DNA of 64,000 nt from Microvelia longipes (GCA_018340805.1 JACMZG010001914.1:46073463-46137462); one strand, 5' to 3'. Shown: positions 1 to 12,005, counted from the stretch's first letter. Numbers and translations: made by a program. Notes: generated from the sequence alone by a model not told the origin.

Positions 1-375
<375 letters not shown>

Positions 376-1375
376 NNNNNNNNNNNNNNNNNNNNNNNNN
401 NNNNNNNNNNNNNNNNNNNNNNNNNNNNNNNNNNNNNNNNNNNNNNNNNNNNNNNNNNNNNNNNNNNNNNNNNNNNNNNNNNNNNNNNNNNNNNNNNNNN
501 NNNNNNNNNNNNNNNNNNNNNNNNNNNNNNNNNNNNNNNNNNNNNNNNNNNNNNNNNNNNNNNNNNNNNNNNNNNNNNNNNNNNNNNNNNNNNNNNNNNN
601 NNNNNNNNNNNNNNNNNNNNNNNNNNNNNNNNNNNNNNNNNNNNNNNNNNNNNNNNNNNNNNNNNNNNNNNNNNNNNNNNNNNNNNNNNNNNNNNNNNNN
701 NNNNNNNNNNNNNNNNNNNNNNNNNNNNNNNNNNNNNNNNNNNNNNNNNNNNNNNNNNNNNNNNNNNNNNNNNNNNNNNNNNNNNNNNNNNNNNNNNNNN
801 NNNNNNNNNNNNNNNNNNNNNNNNNNNNNNNNNNNNNNNNNNNNNNNNNNNNNNNNNNNNNNNNNNNNNNNNNNNNNNNNNNNNNNNNNNNNNNNNNNNN
901 NNNNNNNNNNNNNNNNNNNNNNNNNNNNNNNNNNNNNNNNNNNNNNNNNNNNNNNNNNNNNNNNNNNNNNNNNNNNNNNNNNNNNNNNNNNNNNNNNNNN
1001 NNNNNNNNNNNNNNNNNNNNNNNNNNNNNNNNNNNNNNNNNNNNNNNNNNNNNNNNNNNNNNNNNNNNNNNNNNNNNNNNNNNNNNNNNNNNNNNNNNNN
1101 NNNNNNNNNNNNNNNNNNNNNNNNNNNNNNNNNNNNNNNNNNNNNNNNNNNNNNNNNNNNNNNNNNNNNNNNNNNNNNNNNNNNNNNNNNNNNNNNNNNN
1201 NNNNNNNNNNNNNNNNNNNNNNNNNNNNNNNNNNNNNNNNNNNNNNNNNNNNNNNNNNNNNNNNNNNNNNNNNNNNNNNNNNNNNNNNNNNNNNNNNNNN
1301 NNNNNNNNNNNNNNNNNNNNNNNNNNNNNNNNNNNNNNNNNNNNNNNNNNNNNNNNNNNNNNNNNNNNNNNNNNN
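376..1375. other. Assembly gap (1,000 N)
   Basis: Exactly 1,000 unknown bases, which suggests a gap of arbitrary fixed length. An isolated n also occurs near 12,086. Confidence 0.99.
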
Positions 1376-1580
1376 AATTTTGATCAGGATCGCACTAAAT
1401 TTGTGTACTTAATATTTACCCAAAGATCTTATATAAAGGGGAAGGAACATATCAGGTCTTCACAATGTAAAAAGGTGTCACCAACCCCCCCACCGCTACT
1501 CTTTCAGCACTTGTAGCATATCATCCTTCCTATCAACAGGTTATAAACATGCCGAATAAAATTTTAGTTCTTTTTATTGT

Positions 1581-1712
1581 TGTTATGGTTAAATGTTTTG
1601 ACATATGTCTAATTGTCAGTCCAGTATTAAATATAGATCAGATTATTGTTCTCTGTTATAGCGTATAGTTTATAGGTAGTATAGTTATAGTTTTAATGTG
1701 CTAGCCAGCACA
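1581..1712 (+). repeat. 5' LTR of the BEL/Pao-type element
   Basis: About 132 bp, nearly identical to 9,257-9,389 with a few indels or substitutions. This suggests a fairly recent insertion compared with the decay in its gag. Confidence 0.85.
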
Positions 1713-1805
1713 TAAATGGTCCTTCGAGTAGCTTGAACTCAGTGTAGTAGTATAGATCAAAAAGTTTTGCCGTAAACTTTTGCAAAGACAGAAAACACAA
1801 AAAGG

Positions 1806-2940
1806 ATGGGTAGTAATAGTAGACATTCAGCCAGAATGCAAACTCAAGAGACAGAAGAAACTCATATACAGCCAGACGAAAACATGCATTCCAATAGAAA
1901 AGATGTAAGTATAACAAAAATTACTATTGGAAACTGTTCAGAAAAAAGACAAATATTACTCTATAACATAGAGATAGAAAAGCTCAAAGCAATTGCCAAA
2001 TTAGAAACTGAAAAAGAGCTTATACAAATGAAAATTAACAACATTGACAGACAGATAGAACTAATCAAAGCTGATGCTGCATTTCAAAGAGAATGTATAA
2101 TCCGAAATAGTGGTTTAAATTTAAATAAAAGTAAACAATCTAGTCAAGCTCATGCATCAACGTATTATCATTTGAAAGATGAAACCATTAATTTAGAGTT
2201 AAGAGAAGACTATGGACAAAATATTAGCGAAAAATATTGCACACTATCTGCTAAGTTGCACAATCAAGATATCCAAGCAGAACAGCGTAATATTGACTCA
2301 CTTATAATCAATGAATTGACGGGGGCAATCAAGACTATGACTGAAGGATTAACAACATTGATGAACGCTAATTCCAAAGAATGCTTAAATAGACAAATTT
2401 TAGGTGGAAGCTGCCTGAGTTTTCAGGTAACCCTGAAGATTGGCCTATGTTTATAGGGTTGTATAACTTCGACAGAGAGATGCAAGTTTAGTGACGAGGA
2501 AAACATGGTCCGTTTATACAAAGCTTTAACAGGTAAAGCCCTCTTGGCAGTTAAATCATTATTTGTATCTCCTTTGAACTTAAATTGTTTATTAAATATT
2601 TTAGAAACTAATTTTGGCAGACCGGAATTGATACTTGGTAACATGATACAGCAAGCCCAATCTTTTCAAAAAGTGACTACTGATTATTCAGACAGCATAA
2701 TTAATTTGCAACGACAGTTCAAAACTTAACTGCAACAGCAATTTCTTTAAAATTAGAGGTTTATATTACAAATCCAACTCTCCTGAAAGAACTGTTATCA
2801 AAATTATCTGTTTATTTACAATATGAATGGGCCAAGAATGTAAGGAATAAATGTTTTAACTCTTTCTACGTTATTAGATTTCTCCGAATGGTTACATGAG
2901 GCAGCTTCTATAGCTTCTTTGATGTACTTACCAACACCAG
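1806..2940 (+). pseudogene. BEL/Pao Gag, N-terminal and middle part (frameshifted)
   Basis: The first 216-codon frame (1,806-2,456) starts with a polar region and a charged, probably coiled-coil segment rich in E, K and I (roughly residues 55-90). After a frame change near 2,400, another frame reads KLPEFSGNPEDWPMFI, which matches the conserved motif of the BEL/Pao Gag domain (DUF1759-like). A third frame (2,505-2,729) continues the same domain (NFGRPELILGNMI). At least two frameshifts and an in-frame stop make it non-functional as drawn. It is cut at 2,940 by the gypsy insertion and resumes at 8,543. The assignment rests on motif resemblance. Confidence 0.75.
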
Positions 2941-3104
2941 TTATCATGTATTAGAATAATAAAGTAAAAGAAAGAAGTATTTTAACATATTAATATTGTA
3001 ATCACAAAAATACTAATGACAAATTCAACATTACAAAATCAAAACAAATGTGTTAAATCGTTGCCATGACAACAAATAAAGAAGAATAATAATAAAACAT
3101 AACA
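2941..3104 (-). repeat. 3' LTR of the gypsy element
   Basis: About 164 bp and nearly identical to 8,375-8,542, differing mainly by small indels. In element sense it lies downstream of integrase, after a short purine-rich stretch. Confidence 0.85.
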
Positions 3105-3129
3105 GTTCTCCGCCACTTATTTAAGATGT

Positions 3130-4649
3130 TCTAACAGTACGTAAGCCTGTCAGGTGGTCGCCTTATCCTATTTGATCTCCTAAGTCCAGTTTGCTCATTT
3201 ATTCCTTCCATGTTATTTTGCCTGGCTCGCCCTCCGAATCTTAGTAGTTGTGGTCGTCTGTTCAGACAAGGTTTAGACTGAACTTCATGGTATATCACAG
3301 CAGGATTAAACCGTACCTTTTTCTTTGCCTTACATTGATCGTTTTGAGGGTTTGCTATTTTGCATCCTCTAAGTTGGTTATAGTGACGTTTGATTTCATA
3401 ACCATTGTCTAGGCGGACGATATAGTGTAGTTTACCTAATCTTTTTACTACTATACCAAACTCCCACTTAGTAGGTCCTGTATAGTTTCTTGACTGAATT
3501 CGATCCCTTGACGAATCCCTTTTTAAAAACTGGAGTGTTAGCTTGATTTTCCCGCAGTTTCAAGACTTGGTGGTGTATTAGATCTAATTTAGAGCGTAAA
3601 TTATAACCATAAAGGCGTTCTGCTGGTGTCAAATTATCTTCGTTTGGGGTGATTCTATATTTGAATAAGAGTTGATGTAGTTTCTCTTGCACTGTTCCAC
3701 CTTCAGTTGTCATTGCCTTCAGCTTTTGTTTTAGCGTTTGGACATAGCGCTCGGCTTGGCCATTAGTTGCTGGGTGCCCGGGGGCAATAGTTTTGTGATG
3801 GATTCCATGTTGCAAACAAAATTTTTGGAAATCGTCTGATTTAAAGATAGAGGCATTGTCGCTTACTAGTATTTCAGGTAACCCGTGCCTACTAAATACT
3901 TCCTGCAAATAATGTATAGTTGTTGCTGTATTAGGGGATCTTTTGAGGCAGAAAATCTCTGGCCATTTTGATTTGGCATCGATAATTAAGAAAAATTGGT
4001 AACCTTGGAATGGACCAGCATAATCAATATGGATGCGTTGCCAATTCTTTGTAGGCGTGTCCTATTGGTGTAGGGGCGCTTTTGTTGGGTTCTTTTGAAC
4101 CTTGCAGCATGCTAAGCAACTTTTTGCGAGATCTTCTATGTCGCTGTCAATGCCTTTCCAATAAAAATGTCTCCTAGCTATAGCTTTCATTTTGACTATG
4201 CCTGTGTGAGTTGAATGGAGTTCTCGTAGTAGATAGGGCTGCAAGGTCCGAGGAATGATGACTCTATTACTCCTAAATATAATTCCATCTTGTAGTGTAA
4301 GTTCAGGGTCTCGTTTCGTTCCATCAAGTAACTGTTGTCTTAGTTCTGACAAATGTGTGTCCCTATTGGTTTCGATTTGTATTTGTTTATATGTGATGGT
4401 GTCGTTTGATATGTGGTTAATTTGTAATGCGAGGAAGGCGTAATCCTCATCTTTATCAATGTATGTACTGTAATGAATATGTAAGGGGTTTCTAGAGAAG
4501 TAATCTGCGTTTTGGTGGTCTTGCGCTCTTCTGTGTTCTATAGTGTAGTCAAATCCTGACATAAATTGCGCGTAACGTAGCATCCTTCCAGCTGAGAGTA
4601 TAGGTAATTGCTTACTAGGGTTGAAAATTAATGAAAGTGGCTTGTACTA
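3130..4649 (-). pseudogene. Gypsy Pol, RNase H end and integrase (broken)
   Basis: From about 4,640 downward the RNase H end reads FDYTIEHRRAQDHQNADYFS. The integrase zinc-binding region (HSTHTGIVKMKAIARRHFYW, then CLACC) lies at about 4,100-4,220. The catalytic core has three acidic positions: HIDYAGP (about 4,020), VSDNAS (about 3,860) and GQAERYVQ (about 3,750). The chain passes through two frames with a break near 3,910-4,060. A basic C-terminal tail runs to about 3,130. Retroviral-type integrases normally carry this D-D-E set; the frameshifts make this copy non-functional. Confidence 0.88.
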
Positions 4650-4655
4650 TTATAG

Positions 4656-5674
4656 TACGACACACGGCTAAAATCAATTGACAGCGCGCCAAAAATCTGT
4701 GAGGGAAAGAATTCTATTGGTTCAGACCGACCCCGCTCTTTCCCCCTCCACCTCATGCCAACCTCGGTATAAAAATACCTTTTTCGTAAAAAAAAATCAT
4801 AAAAAGGCAACACTGGTTGTAAATATTTGTAACCCTCTTGTCGCTTTTATTGTGCTCATTGATCTGCGTTTCGTTTCGTTTCATTCCTATCTGTTCAATT
4901 CATCCAATTATTGCAGAGTTTATAATATGATCTGAGTGCCTATATTTGACGCATGGACATTGACGTATTCTTTAAGCATTTCTTGCTATTTGAGTACAGG
5001 GCAGGTTCTGTGCTTTAAAAAAAATGTTGACAGAGATGCTGCAAAGACAGCATTTTTTTTAAATGCCACGTCTTTCAATAGATGACAGTCTTGACTTTTT
5101 TAAGTTTTGAATGCATATTGTGTCATATTATTTTTATAATATGAAACAATACGCATTCAATTATACAAACTTGACACAAAAAAGCAGTTTGTAAAGTGAT
5201 GTAGAAATTCATACAGGGGTGAGGGCGCGGGACAGTTTGTCCCCCGCCCCGACCCAAACTGTATGAATTTCTACATCACTTTAGCTGTTTGTTTGGAAAA
5301 AAGTAATTATAGCTGACAATTTATTTAAATCGTCAAACTTTTATCGAAGAACTATTATGATCCATTGGATTACGTAATTAACAACTTTAACTCCACTTAA
5401 TTCATACTTCCTGAACAAATTTAAAGCAAGATTAGTTGGAAATTTATAAGATACAACAATATTCCTTCTTAAAAAGTAAATAACTAATTTTTAAAAATAA
5501 AAAAATACGATATCAAAAAAACAAATAATAAAATTCAAAACATAACCTGACTTTCAGTGTTGCCAGAGTAGGGAATTTTTTTTGTTACATAAAAGAAGGG
5601 ATTTTTTTAATTAAAAAGAGTTGAAAGCATTGAGATTTTGGCGGGGTGTCAATTGATTTTAGCCGTGTGTCGTA
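4656..5674. mobile_element. TIR DNA element (MITE-like) with TTATAG flanks, copy 1
   Basis: Terminal inverted repeats begin TACGACACACGGCTAAAATC and extend about 28 bp. Direct repeats TTATAG flank both ends (4,650-4,655 and 5,675-5,680). No transposase is seen. It interrupts the gypsy RNase H region. A relative sits at 52,274-52,984. A 92-bp hairpin (5,192-5,283) is inserted inside it. Confidence 0.85.
5192..5283. mobile_element. 92-bp hairpin MITE (TAAAGTGATG ends)
   Basis: A near-perfect palindrome with arms of about 35 bp starting TAAAGTGATGTAGAAATTC and a short GC-rich centre. Flanking 8-mers GCAGTTTG and GCTGTTTG (7/8 match) resemble an 8-bp hAT-type target duplication. The related element at 52,274-52,984 lacks this insert at the matching position. 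The same terminus occurs at 24,478 and 28,116. Confidence 0.78.
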
Positions 5675-5680
5675 TTATAG

Positions 5681-7379
5681 TTTGAATTTTCGTCCGTATA
5701 TGTATTGAAAGAACTTCTTAAATGCCCAGTAGATAGCGAGTGCCTCTCTATCTAACTGACTGTAGTTTCGTTCAGCTTTCGTTAAGGATCGGGAAGCAAA
5801 CGCGATAGGCGTTCATCTCCATTAGGAAGTTGGTGTGATAATACCCCTGATATACCGTGGGGACTAGCGTCTGTAGCAAGTGTAAGAGGGAGTTCCGGTG
5901 TAAAAGGAATTAGAATTCTAGAGCTGGATATTTCGGCCTTAGCCCTCTGAAAAGCCTTCTCGCAATCTAGAGACCAGATGAATTTGGTTCCTTTATGTAG
6001 GAGGTTATTTAACGGTGTAACCAGGTTGATGCATTCGGTAAAAATTTTGAATAGTAAAGAACAAGGCCTAAAAATTGTTTAACCTGTTCCGCATTTTGTG
6101 GCTGAGGTGCTTCTACAACAGCTTTAATTTTGCTTCCATCTTTTTCTAACCCATGCACTGAAATTATATGCCTAAATATTTTATTCTGGTTTCAAAAAAC
6201 TTACACTTGTCTCTATTAAGATGTAGATTATACTCTCTTAGTCTCTGCAACACTTTGACTAACCGTGCCATGCACTCTTCTTTTGTAGTACCTTGAAGAA
6301 TAATATCGTCAAAATAAGCTGCTACACCTTCTAACCCATTTAAACTTGATCCATTACACGATGGAATTCGTTAGGCGCTGTCTTAATGCCAAGAATAGTC
6401 GTTTTGCTAAGTATGATCCTCTGTGTGTAGATATGGCTTGAATGTGTGAGCTTTCTCTGTCCATTTGCAGGTGTAAATATGCTTTATAAACATCAAGAGT
6501 GCAAAAGTACTTACCATTTCTCATTTTATGAAAAATATCATCGATTTTAGGTATCGGGTATCGATTGTCATGTAACTGTGGATTGACTGTTGTTTTGTAG
6601 TCTGCACATATACGTACATTTTCCATCTCCTTTAGGTACAATGACGAGAGGTGTACCCCATTCAGCTAGATCAGTCTTCTCGATAATACCTTCTTCTTCA
6701 AGCTTGTCAAGTTCTTTTTCAACCTTATCTATTAATGCATATGGCACAGGGCGAGGTTTTATGTATACAGGTTTAGCATCTGGTTTGAGGCGTAGCGTCC
6801 CTGAATAATTAGGTAGCGTTCCAACTTTAGGCGTGAAAACATCTTCGTATTCTTTTAAAATTTGTTCAAGGGATGATGATTCATTGTTTCTTTGCGTATT
6901 TATTTTATTATAGTGTGTTTTATTATTATTTGTTGTATTTTTGTTGTTAATCGTTTTCTGTAAATGTGACATATCTTGTATGTTGATATCTAAGGCGCGT
7001 ATCCAGTTACGACCCATAATAGCACTACTATTTGTCGGTACTACATATAAATCCCCTGTGTAGTGTTTATTTTTATAAGTAATAGGTACCTTAATAAACC
7101 CAAGGGGTTTAAAAATATGTCCTGTGTAAGACCTAAGTTGTAGAGGGGTTTTTTCTAAAGGTGTATTTAAGTTTAATTTATCGAAATCTGTTTTACCTAT
7201 GATGGTAATAGGGCTTCCTGTATCGCATTCGAATGAAAATTCTTTATTATTTAACTGTATGTTGATCATCATTTTAGGTTCGTATTTATGTTCTATTGTT
7301 TGAGTATTAATATCAATAATATTGTTAACATCGTGTTCCGCATCTGTAGAGTCGGAATCCAAATCATGATTTATATTTC
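5681..7379 (-). pseudogene. Gypsy Pol, protease-RT-RNase H start (broken)
   Basis: The aspartic protease motif DTGSPITIIG lies near 7,215. An RT N-terminal region follows (EEEGIIEKTDLAEWGTPLVI). A frameshift near 6,635 leads to the RT palm segment FCTLDVYKAYLHLQ. After another break the catalytic motif AAYFDD is read at about 6,315-6,335. The start of RNase H (near 5,860) and its later part run up to 5,681, where a TIR element has inserted. Multiple frameshifts make it inactive. Confidence 0.88.
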
Positions 7380-8344
7380 TAACGTAAGATAGCTTTCGTC
7401 GGAGAGTTGAGATGCAAACTTTAGGAACATGTCGTCGTTTCGAGCAGCTTGAGCAATACAGTTTGTCTTTGACCTGACAATCAGTAGTATGATGCGAATT
7501 CCGTCCACAGTGCAAACATAGGCCTTGTAACCCCAGTTTTCTAATAATGTTGGGTGATCCCGGAGGGCTACTTTGATTAGATTGAGTTGAATAAGCAGAG
7601 TTGGATCTGGAACGAGATCTCTGGGTTCGGGAGATCTTATTAACATCTCTACTGGAACTAGGAGTATCTATGAACGTTTCTTTAGTTTGTATTTTAGAGC
7701 TCTCGATAGCTAAAGCAAGTTCTTGGGCTTTGTCAAACTCGATATCAGCACATTGTAATATTGCTTGACGAATATCAGTATCGTAAAGCCCTCGTATGAA
7801 CTGGGCTCGTAATAATTGATTTAACAATGCTACAGAACATGATTTTTGTTTACATTTAGCTTTAAAATCACACTGTTTAATCAGTTCTTTTAGCTCGGTA
7901 ATGTAATGATTGATTTGCTCTCCGGGTTTCTGTTTTCTTGAGAGAAATTTATGTTGTAATGCAAGAATTAATTTTAGGAGCTAAATAATCTTTTAGAAGT
8001 GTAGTGAGTTCATTATAAGATTTGCTATCAGGCGTATCAGGTGATGTAAGATTAGTTAATAACTGAAAATATTTCCCTCCTAGACAGTTGATTAACACCA
8101 TAACTTTAGCTTCGTCAGTTTCACTGTTGTTACTTGTAAGACCTTTAAGTTTGAAATAGTTTTCTAGTCGTAAGATATAGTTATCGAAGCTTTCAACTGA
8201 TTCATCGTATTTCTCAAACTGTATAGACTGTGTTTTAAGTTGATCTTTAACTGATGTATTTTGGTTATTACCTGGAGTCTGTTGTAATGATGCAACTAAT
8301 CCCGTCAAAGCTCCGATAAGTGAGTTGAGTTGCTGCTGATCCAT
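7380..8344 (-). pseudogene. Gypsy Gag (frameshifted)
   Basis: Starts at 8,344 with a Gln-rich N terminus (MDQQQLNSLIG), followed by a Gag core with the segment FDNYILRLENYFKLKG. The frame breaks near 7,950 and continues in another frame, where the later part contains FIRGLYDTDIRQAIL. It ends with the knuckle CLHCGRNSHHTTDC and a second CSSC/H/C cluster. This order is typical of Ty3/gypsy elements of the arthropod type with CCHC Gag. The frameshift near the middle means it is not translatable as one protein here. Confidence 0.85.
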
Positions 8345-8374
8345 GTTGCAACCTTTTAATCCTCGTCGCCAGAT

Positions 8375-8542
8375 TTATCATGTATTAGAATAATAAAGTA
8401 AAAGAAAAGAAGTATTTTAACATATTAATATTGTAATCACAAAAATACTAATGACAAATTCAACATTACAAAATCAAAACAAATGTGTTAAAAATCGTTG
8501 CCATGACAACAAAATAAAGAAGAATAATAATAAAACATAACA
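8375..8542 (-). repeat. 5' LTR of the gypsy element
   Basis: About 168 bp. In element sense it is followed by the primer-binding-site-like sequence and then by the Gag start at 8,344. Confidence 0.85.
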
Positions 8543-9000
8543 CCAGTGATATCTCCTAAGCTTAAACGTCAAGCCTCAGAGAAGAGGAAACCTTATCGAC
8601 AAAAGAATAAAGTTTTATCCTCTAAAAAGCTTGAAGCGAAATACGTAAATCTAGTGGTCACTCCAAATAAAGCAAAAAATAATATGGCTGATTCCTGTTC
8701 TTATTGTCAGTCAAGTAAAGGACATTCCATCAGCAAATGTCAGCAATTTTCTTTGTTAAGTGCAAGAGAGAGATGGAAGTGGGCAAAAGCATAGAGGCTT
8801 TGTTTTGCTTGTTTGGGTAAATCACCACATCAAATCATGTATTGTAAATTTAAGAAAAAATGCAATGTTAACAATTATTGTCAAAAGGAGCATCATTCAT
8901 CACTACATTTTGCGCCAGATGGTGTATGTAACCAAAACGTCTACGAAGAACTTTATGAAGATTCATACGAAAATGATAAATAACTTCGATTGAAACGTCA
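8543..9000 (+). pseudogene. BEL/Pao Gag, C-terminal part with Cys/His knuckles
   Basis: Reading resumes in the same sense directly after the gypsy target duplication. A basic segment is followed by CSYCQSSKGHSISKCQQF and an ERW motif, the usual order in BEL/Pao Gag. A frameshift near 8,795 separates this from a second Cys/His-rich stretch (CFACLG, then an HHSSLH motif) in another frame. Downstream to the right LTR, only short remnants and many stops are seen, with no recognisable protease or pol. Confidence 0.72.
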
Positions 9001-9256
9001 GACACTGCTCTACTAGTGGAAGTATCTTATGACACATTCCACTATTTATTTGGTACTAATAAGCCTTACATAGATGAAATAAGTACAACACTCTATATGC
9101 AGAACATGTTACATATAAGAAATCTCTCTCTTACTTTTAAAGCATTATGAAGAAACAAAGATAACTTTGGATTCCTGGCTAATAATAGATGCAAAGGTAA
9201 CAGTGCAACCATAAAGAGAAGACCGGAGTCGCCACATTGTAGGAGGAGGTGGAGTA

Positions 9257-9389
9257 TGTTATGGTTAAATGTTTTGACATATGTCTAATTGTCAGTCCAG
9301 TATTAAATATAGATCAGATTATTGTTCTCTTGTTATAGCTTATAGTTTATAGGTAGTATAGTTATAGTTTTAATGTGCTAGCCAGCACA
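9257..9389 (+). repeat. 3' LTR of the BEL/Pao-type element
   Basis: About 133 bp, preceded by a purine-rich tract and followed by the ATTGT target duplication. Confidence 0.85.
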
Positions 9390-9394
9390 ATTGT

Positions 9395-9886
9395 AGTAGT
9401 TAATTGTGCATATTAATTTAATTTTATTTACTATTTAGTTTTAAGATTATAAAGTTATGAATCCTAAGGAAATAAAAATTAATATAATTAAAGTCTGTTG
9501 ACGTTAAGCATGTTAAAAGTGAAAAACACAAACTTTATACGCTTTCTAATAATTTTAAACTCTATAAGGGACAAGTTGTCCTATGCCCATCTATTTTCCT
9601 TGAAAACAGTGGCGACACTTTTTTGCCTTTATGCTCCTGCTGTATTTAAACCTATATAATAAATCCCTTAAAATAAAATCTTATTATGGAAGAACAAAAA
9701 TGGGGTTCAAAGTATTATTTAGGAAATACGAAATAGATTGTGTCATTACACTTTAAGAAACTTCAGTTGACAAACATAAATTTAAATAACTTATACCTTC
9801 ATTTGCATTGGAGGGATTTGTCCATTGACTGCTATAATGTCTTATGCATACAAAACTAATTAAAATACTATCTTATTTTATTGCAG
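9395..9886. other. Non-coding, nothing recognised
   Basis: AT-rich sequence between the BEL element and a candidate exon. No open frame, repeat or RNA gene is recognised. Confidence 0.5.
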
Positions 9887-9976
9887 ATGAATTTATTCCT
9901 TCAATCTTTAATTTTGAGACCACCTGTAATAAAATTAGCGGATTTTGTTACTGTTGATAGAAGCCTGGTTACTTCT
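9887..9976 (+). CDS. Candidate internal exon of an unrecognised gene
   Basis: An open 90-nt segment (30 codons) lies between a strong acceptor (TTTTATTGCAG) and a consensus donor (GTAAGTG). In one frame it reads MNLFLQSLILRPPVIKLADF followed by ten more residues ending LVTS, without stops. The length is a multiple of three and both splice sites fit. I do not recognise the protein family. No matching exons are found nearby; upstream exons could lie beyond the gap. It could also be a chance open segment. Confidence 0.35.
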
Positions 9977-11909
9977 GTAAGTGTTTATCTTCAGTTTAAT
10001 TTAATGCTTAATTTGTATTAAACTGTTTTAACTTTTCTCTTAAGAGGAGCATTTAACTTTTGTGGCAAAGAGGAAGGGGAGGAGAAATAAGAGAAAGCTA
10101 TAATCTACTTCATTATTTTCCTCATTTATACCGTAGGTATGCAGGAAAAAGTATTGTGTTTACATTTAAAAAATGTGAAATCGGATTTTACCAGAATTTT
10201 CAAGTTTCAGATGTTTTAAGACCTCCTAAATTATTTTCACAAAGTTTTATGTATTTATATGAAAGTGTGTGATTTATATATCATCGTAGCTCCAGTGTGT
10301 TTCTGCTAAAGAGTTAAAACAGTAAAAATAAAAAATTCTGGCGCGGTTCTGGTATCGAATTTCCTTTTGGATGCGCTTTTCCGTGCTTAACAACCTATTC
10401 CTTGGTTAAGGTTCCGGTTCATGCTTTAGAACATAAGCAGTTACTCAATTGTCAAGCACTGCTCGTAAGTAATTTTGTCTGTTTTTTCAAAGGAAATGCG
10501 CTAAAACCTTTAAAGATAACTGACTAACGTTAAAGATAAGTAACTAAGCTTTTAAACTAGTGCAAGTAATAGTGCATACTGCTAATTTGGTATAGAGGCA
10601 TTTTGTATAACCAACGCATAATTATCGACTCCTATTCCACATATAAGCAGTAATCTTTGAATGATAATTAATCCTAGTCTATTGCCCTGATGTAAATACT
10701 GAGTCTAATGAACTGTGACTCGAGGTGGACAACCTAATCCTAGGAGAGAACTAGCATAGGTGTGCAAAGCAGTAAACATTGATACATTTTCAATTGACGT
10801 CCACTTGTTTTTACTTTGATGATTGTTGTTCCAGCTTACGAGGTGTGTGCTTTATAATCTTCATATCGAGCTAATATAGATCGTCTGTGTGTCATTTAGA
10901 GGATGAGGAGTGCAATCGTGAGACATATCGAGAAAATTTGAGTATGCAGAGCTTTAACCTTATAAAGGATGCTTAGAACGTTGTGACTTGGCAATTAAAA
11001 AACGATTCATTAAGAACAATAACTGACAATTGCTCGTAAGATTTATATAAGTAAGTTATTTATGTAATTTTTGAGTAATTGTTAATCGATAAATTAAGTA
11101 AATAGTTAAGGTTATTATGTGTTATTGAATTTTAAAATTTATAACATGCTTTATGAATAATGATTTATCTTCATTTTGAGTATCAGACATTTAATGTACA
11201 TTTTAGTTAAAGAACCGTTTAAATTTTTTAAATTCACATAAGTACATTGATTAATATTTCTTGTATTCTTTTGGTCTATTGTAACATCTAAAGATAATAT
11301 CATTAAAATTATTAAGGACGGGAACTACTGTCGCTGTTAGTGACGTCTTTAACTAATATATGATTATATCTATTTAAAATAAGGATAACTAAATTTAAAT
11401 TAACGGATTAGATTTATTAGGACGTTAGCTATTACTATTTAGATGTAATGATTACTGCCCCACAATATTTTAATCTCAAAATGATGAATTTCATGTTCAT
11501 AAGATGATTTGATAAATGGAAGATTAGGTATCTTTATATATGCTCTAGATCGTTTGCCTTGAGATGAATATCTATTTGAATTAAAACATTTATTAATGCA
11601 TCAAAACTATTAAAAACGAACTTATAGCAAAAATTGATCTTTGAAGAATAATGTGAACGAGTAGATTAAGCTTTAAAATTACCAGAGTACCGATGCCTGG
11701 GAGTAAACTCTCTCTGGTTTATTTAAATCATAATACCAGTTTAATTACTCTAGTCAACAAAACTAATTATTATGGTTGACACAATTATAAATTTAATGTC
11801 GGAAGAGAGTGTGAATGATTTTTTGTACCTGTTTATTTCAAGTGGCCGAAAGAAGACTATATGTCAACCACTTTATGATTTTTTAACTTAAACTTTTAGT
11901 GGTAGTATA
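9977..11909. other. Non-coding; one dispersed repeat
   Basis: AT-rich. The part at about 10,107-10,320 resembles two stretches near 31,036-31,090 and 31,520-31,620 (shared CCGTAGGTA and CCAGTGTGTT blocks), so it is a dispersed repeat. A short 70-codon frame at 10,060-10,272 overlaps it and is not convincing as a gene. Nothing else is recognised. Confidence 0.5.
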
Positions 11910-11914
11910 AATGA

Positions 11915-12005
11915 ATGTCTTTCCCTGAGCTTTAATCGAATTCTCGACCCTCCATGTCAAGTGCTTTATCATTGCGCTACGGTCCTCGTTACTCTTCTTA
12001 TATTT
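11915..12005 (-). repeat. tRNA-like SINE head (degenerate)
   Basis: On the minus strand a tRNA-like stretch starts GACCGTAGCGCAATGATAA, resembling an A box. About 35 nt later comes GGGTCGAGAATTCGAT, resembling a B box. It cannot fold as a standard tRNA, so a tRNA-derived SINE fragment is the best reading. Boundaries are not clear. Confidence 0.5.

Larger units (their letters stand above)
2941..8542 (-). mobile_element. Ty3/gypsy LTR retrotransposon, decayed, nested in the BEL element
   Basis: Short LTRs (2,941-3,104 and 8,375-8,542) flank a minus-strand gag-pol. In element orientation the LTR begins TGTTATG. The target duplication is CCAG or ACCAG (2,936-2,940 and 8,542-8,546). The internal sequence after the 5' LTR starts TGGCGACGAGGATTAAAA, a primer-binding-site-like sequence. 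Protein order is Gag, CCHC knuckle, protease, RT, RNase H, integrase, as in Ty3/gypsy. Several frameshifts and a 1-kb TIR element in the RNase H region make it inactive. No envelope-like reading frame is present. Confidence 0.9.
1581..9389 (+). mobile_element. BEL/Pao-type LTR retrotransposon, pol-less and interrupted
   Basis: Two near-identical LTRs (1,581-1,712 and 9,257-9,389) begin TGTTATGG and end GCACA. They are flanked by a 5-bp target duplication ATTGT (1,576-1,580 and 9,390-9,394). A primer-binding-site-like TGGTCCTTCGAG follows the left LTR, and a purine-rich tract (about 9,241-9,254) precedes the right one. The body has a BEL/Pao-like Gag with frameshifts. No reverse transcriptase, RNase H or integrase is visible outside the nested insert, so pol has been deleted and the copy is non-autonomous. 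A gypsy element (2,941-8,542) splits the gag; without it this copy is about 2.2 kb. Confidence 0.85.

Noticed and set aside
10060..10272. 70-codon frame
   Set aside because: It overlaps a dispersed repeat also found near 31,040-31,620 and has no protein motif.
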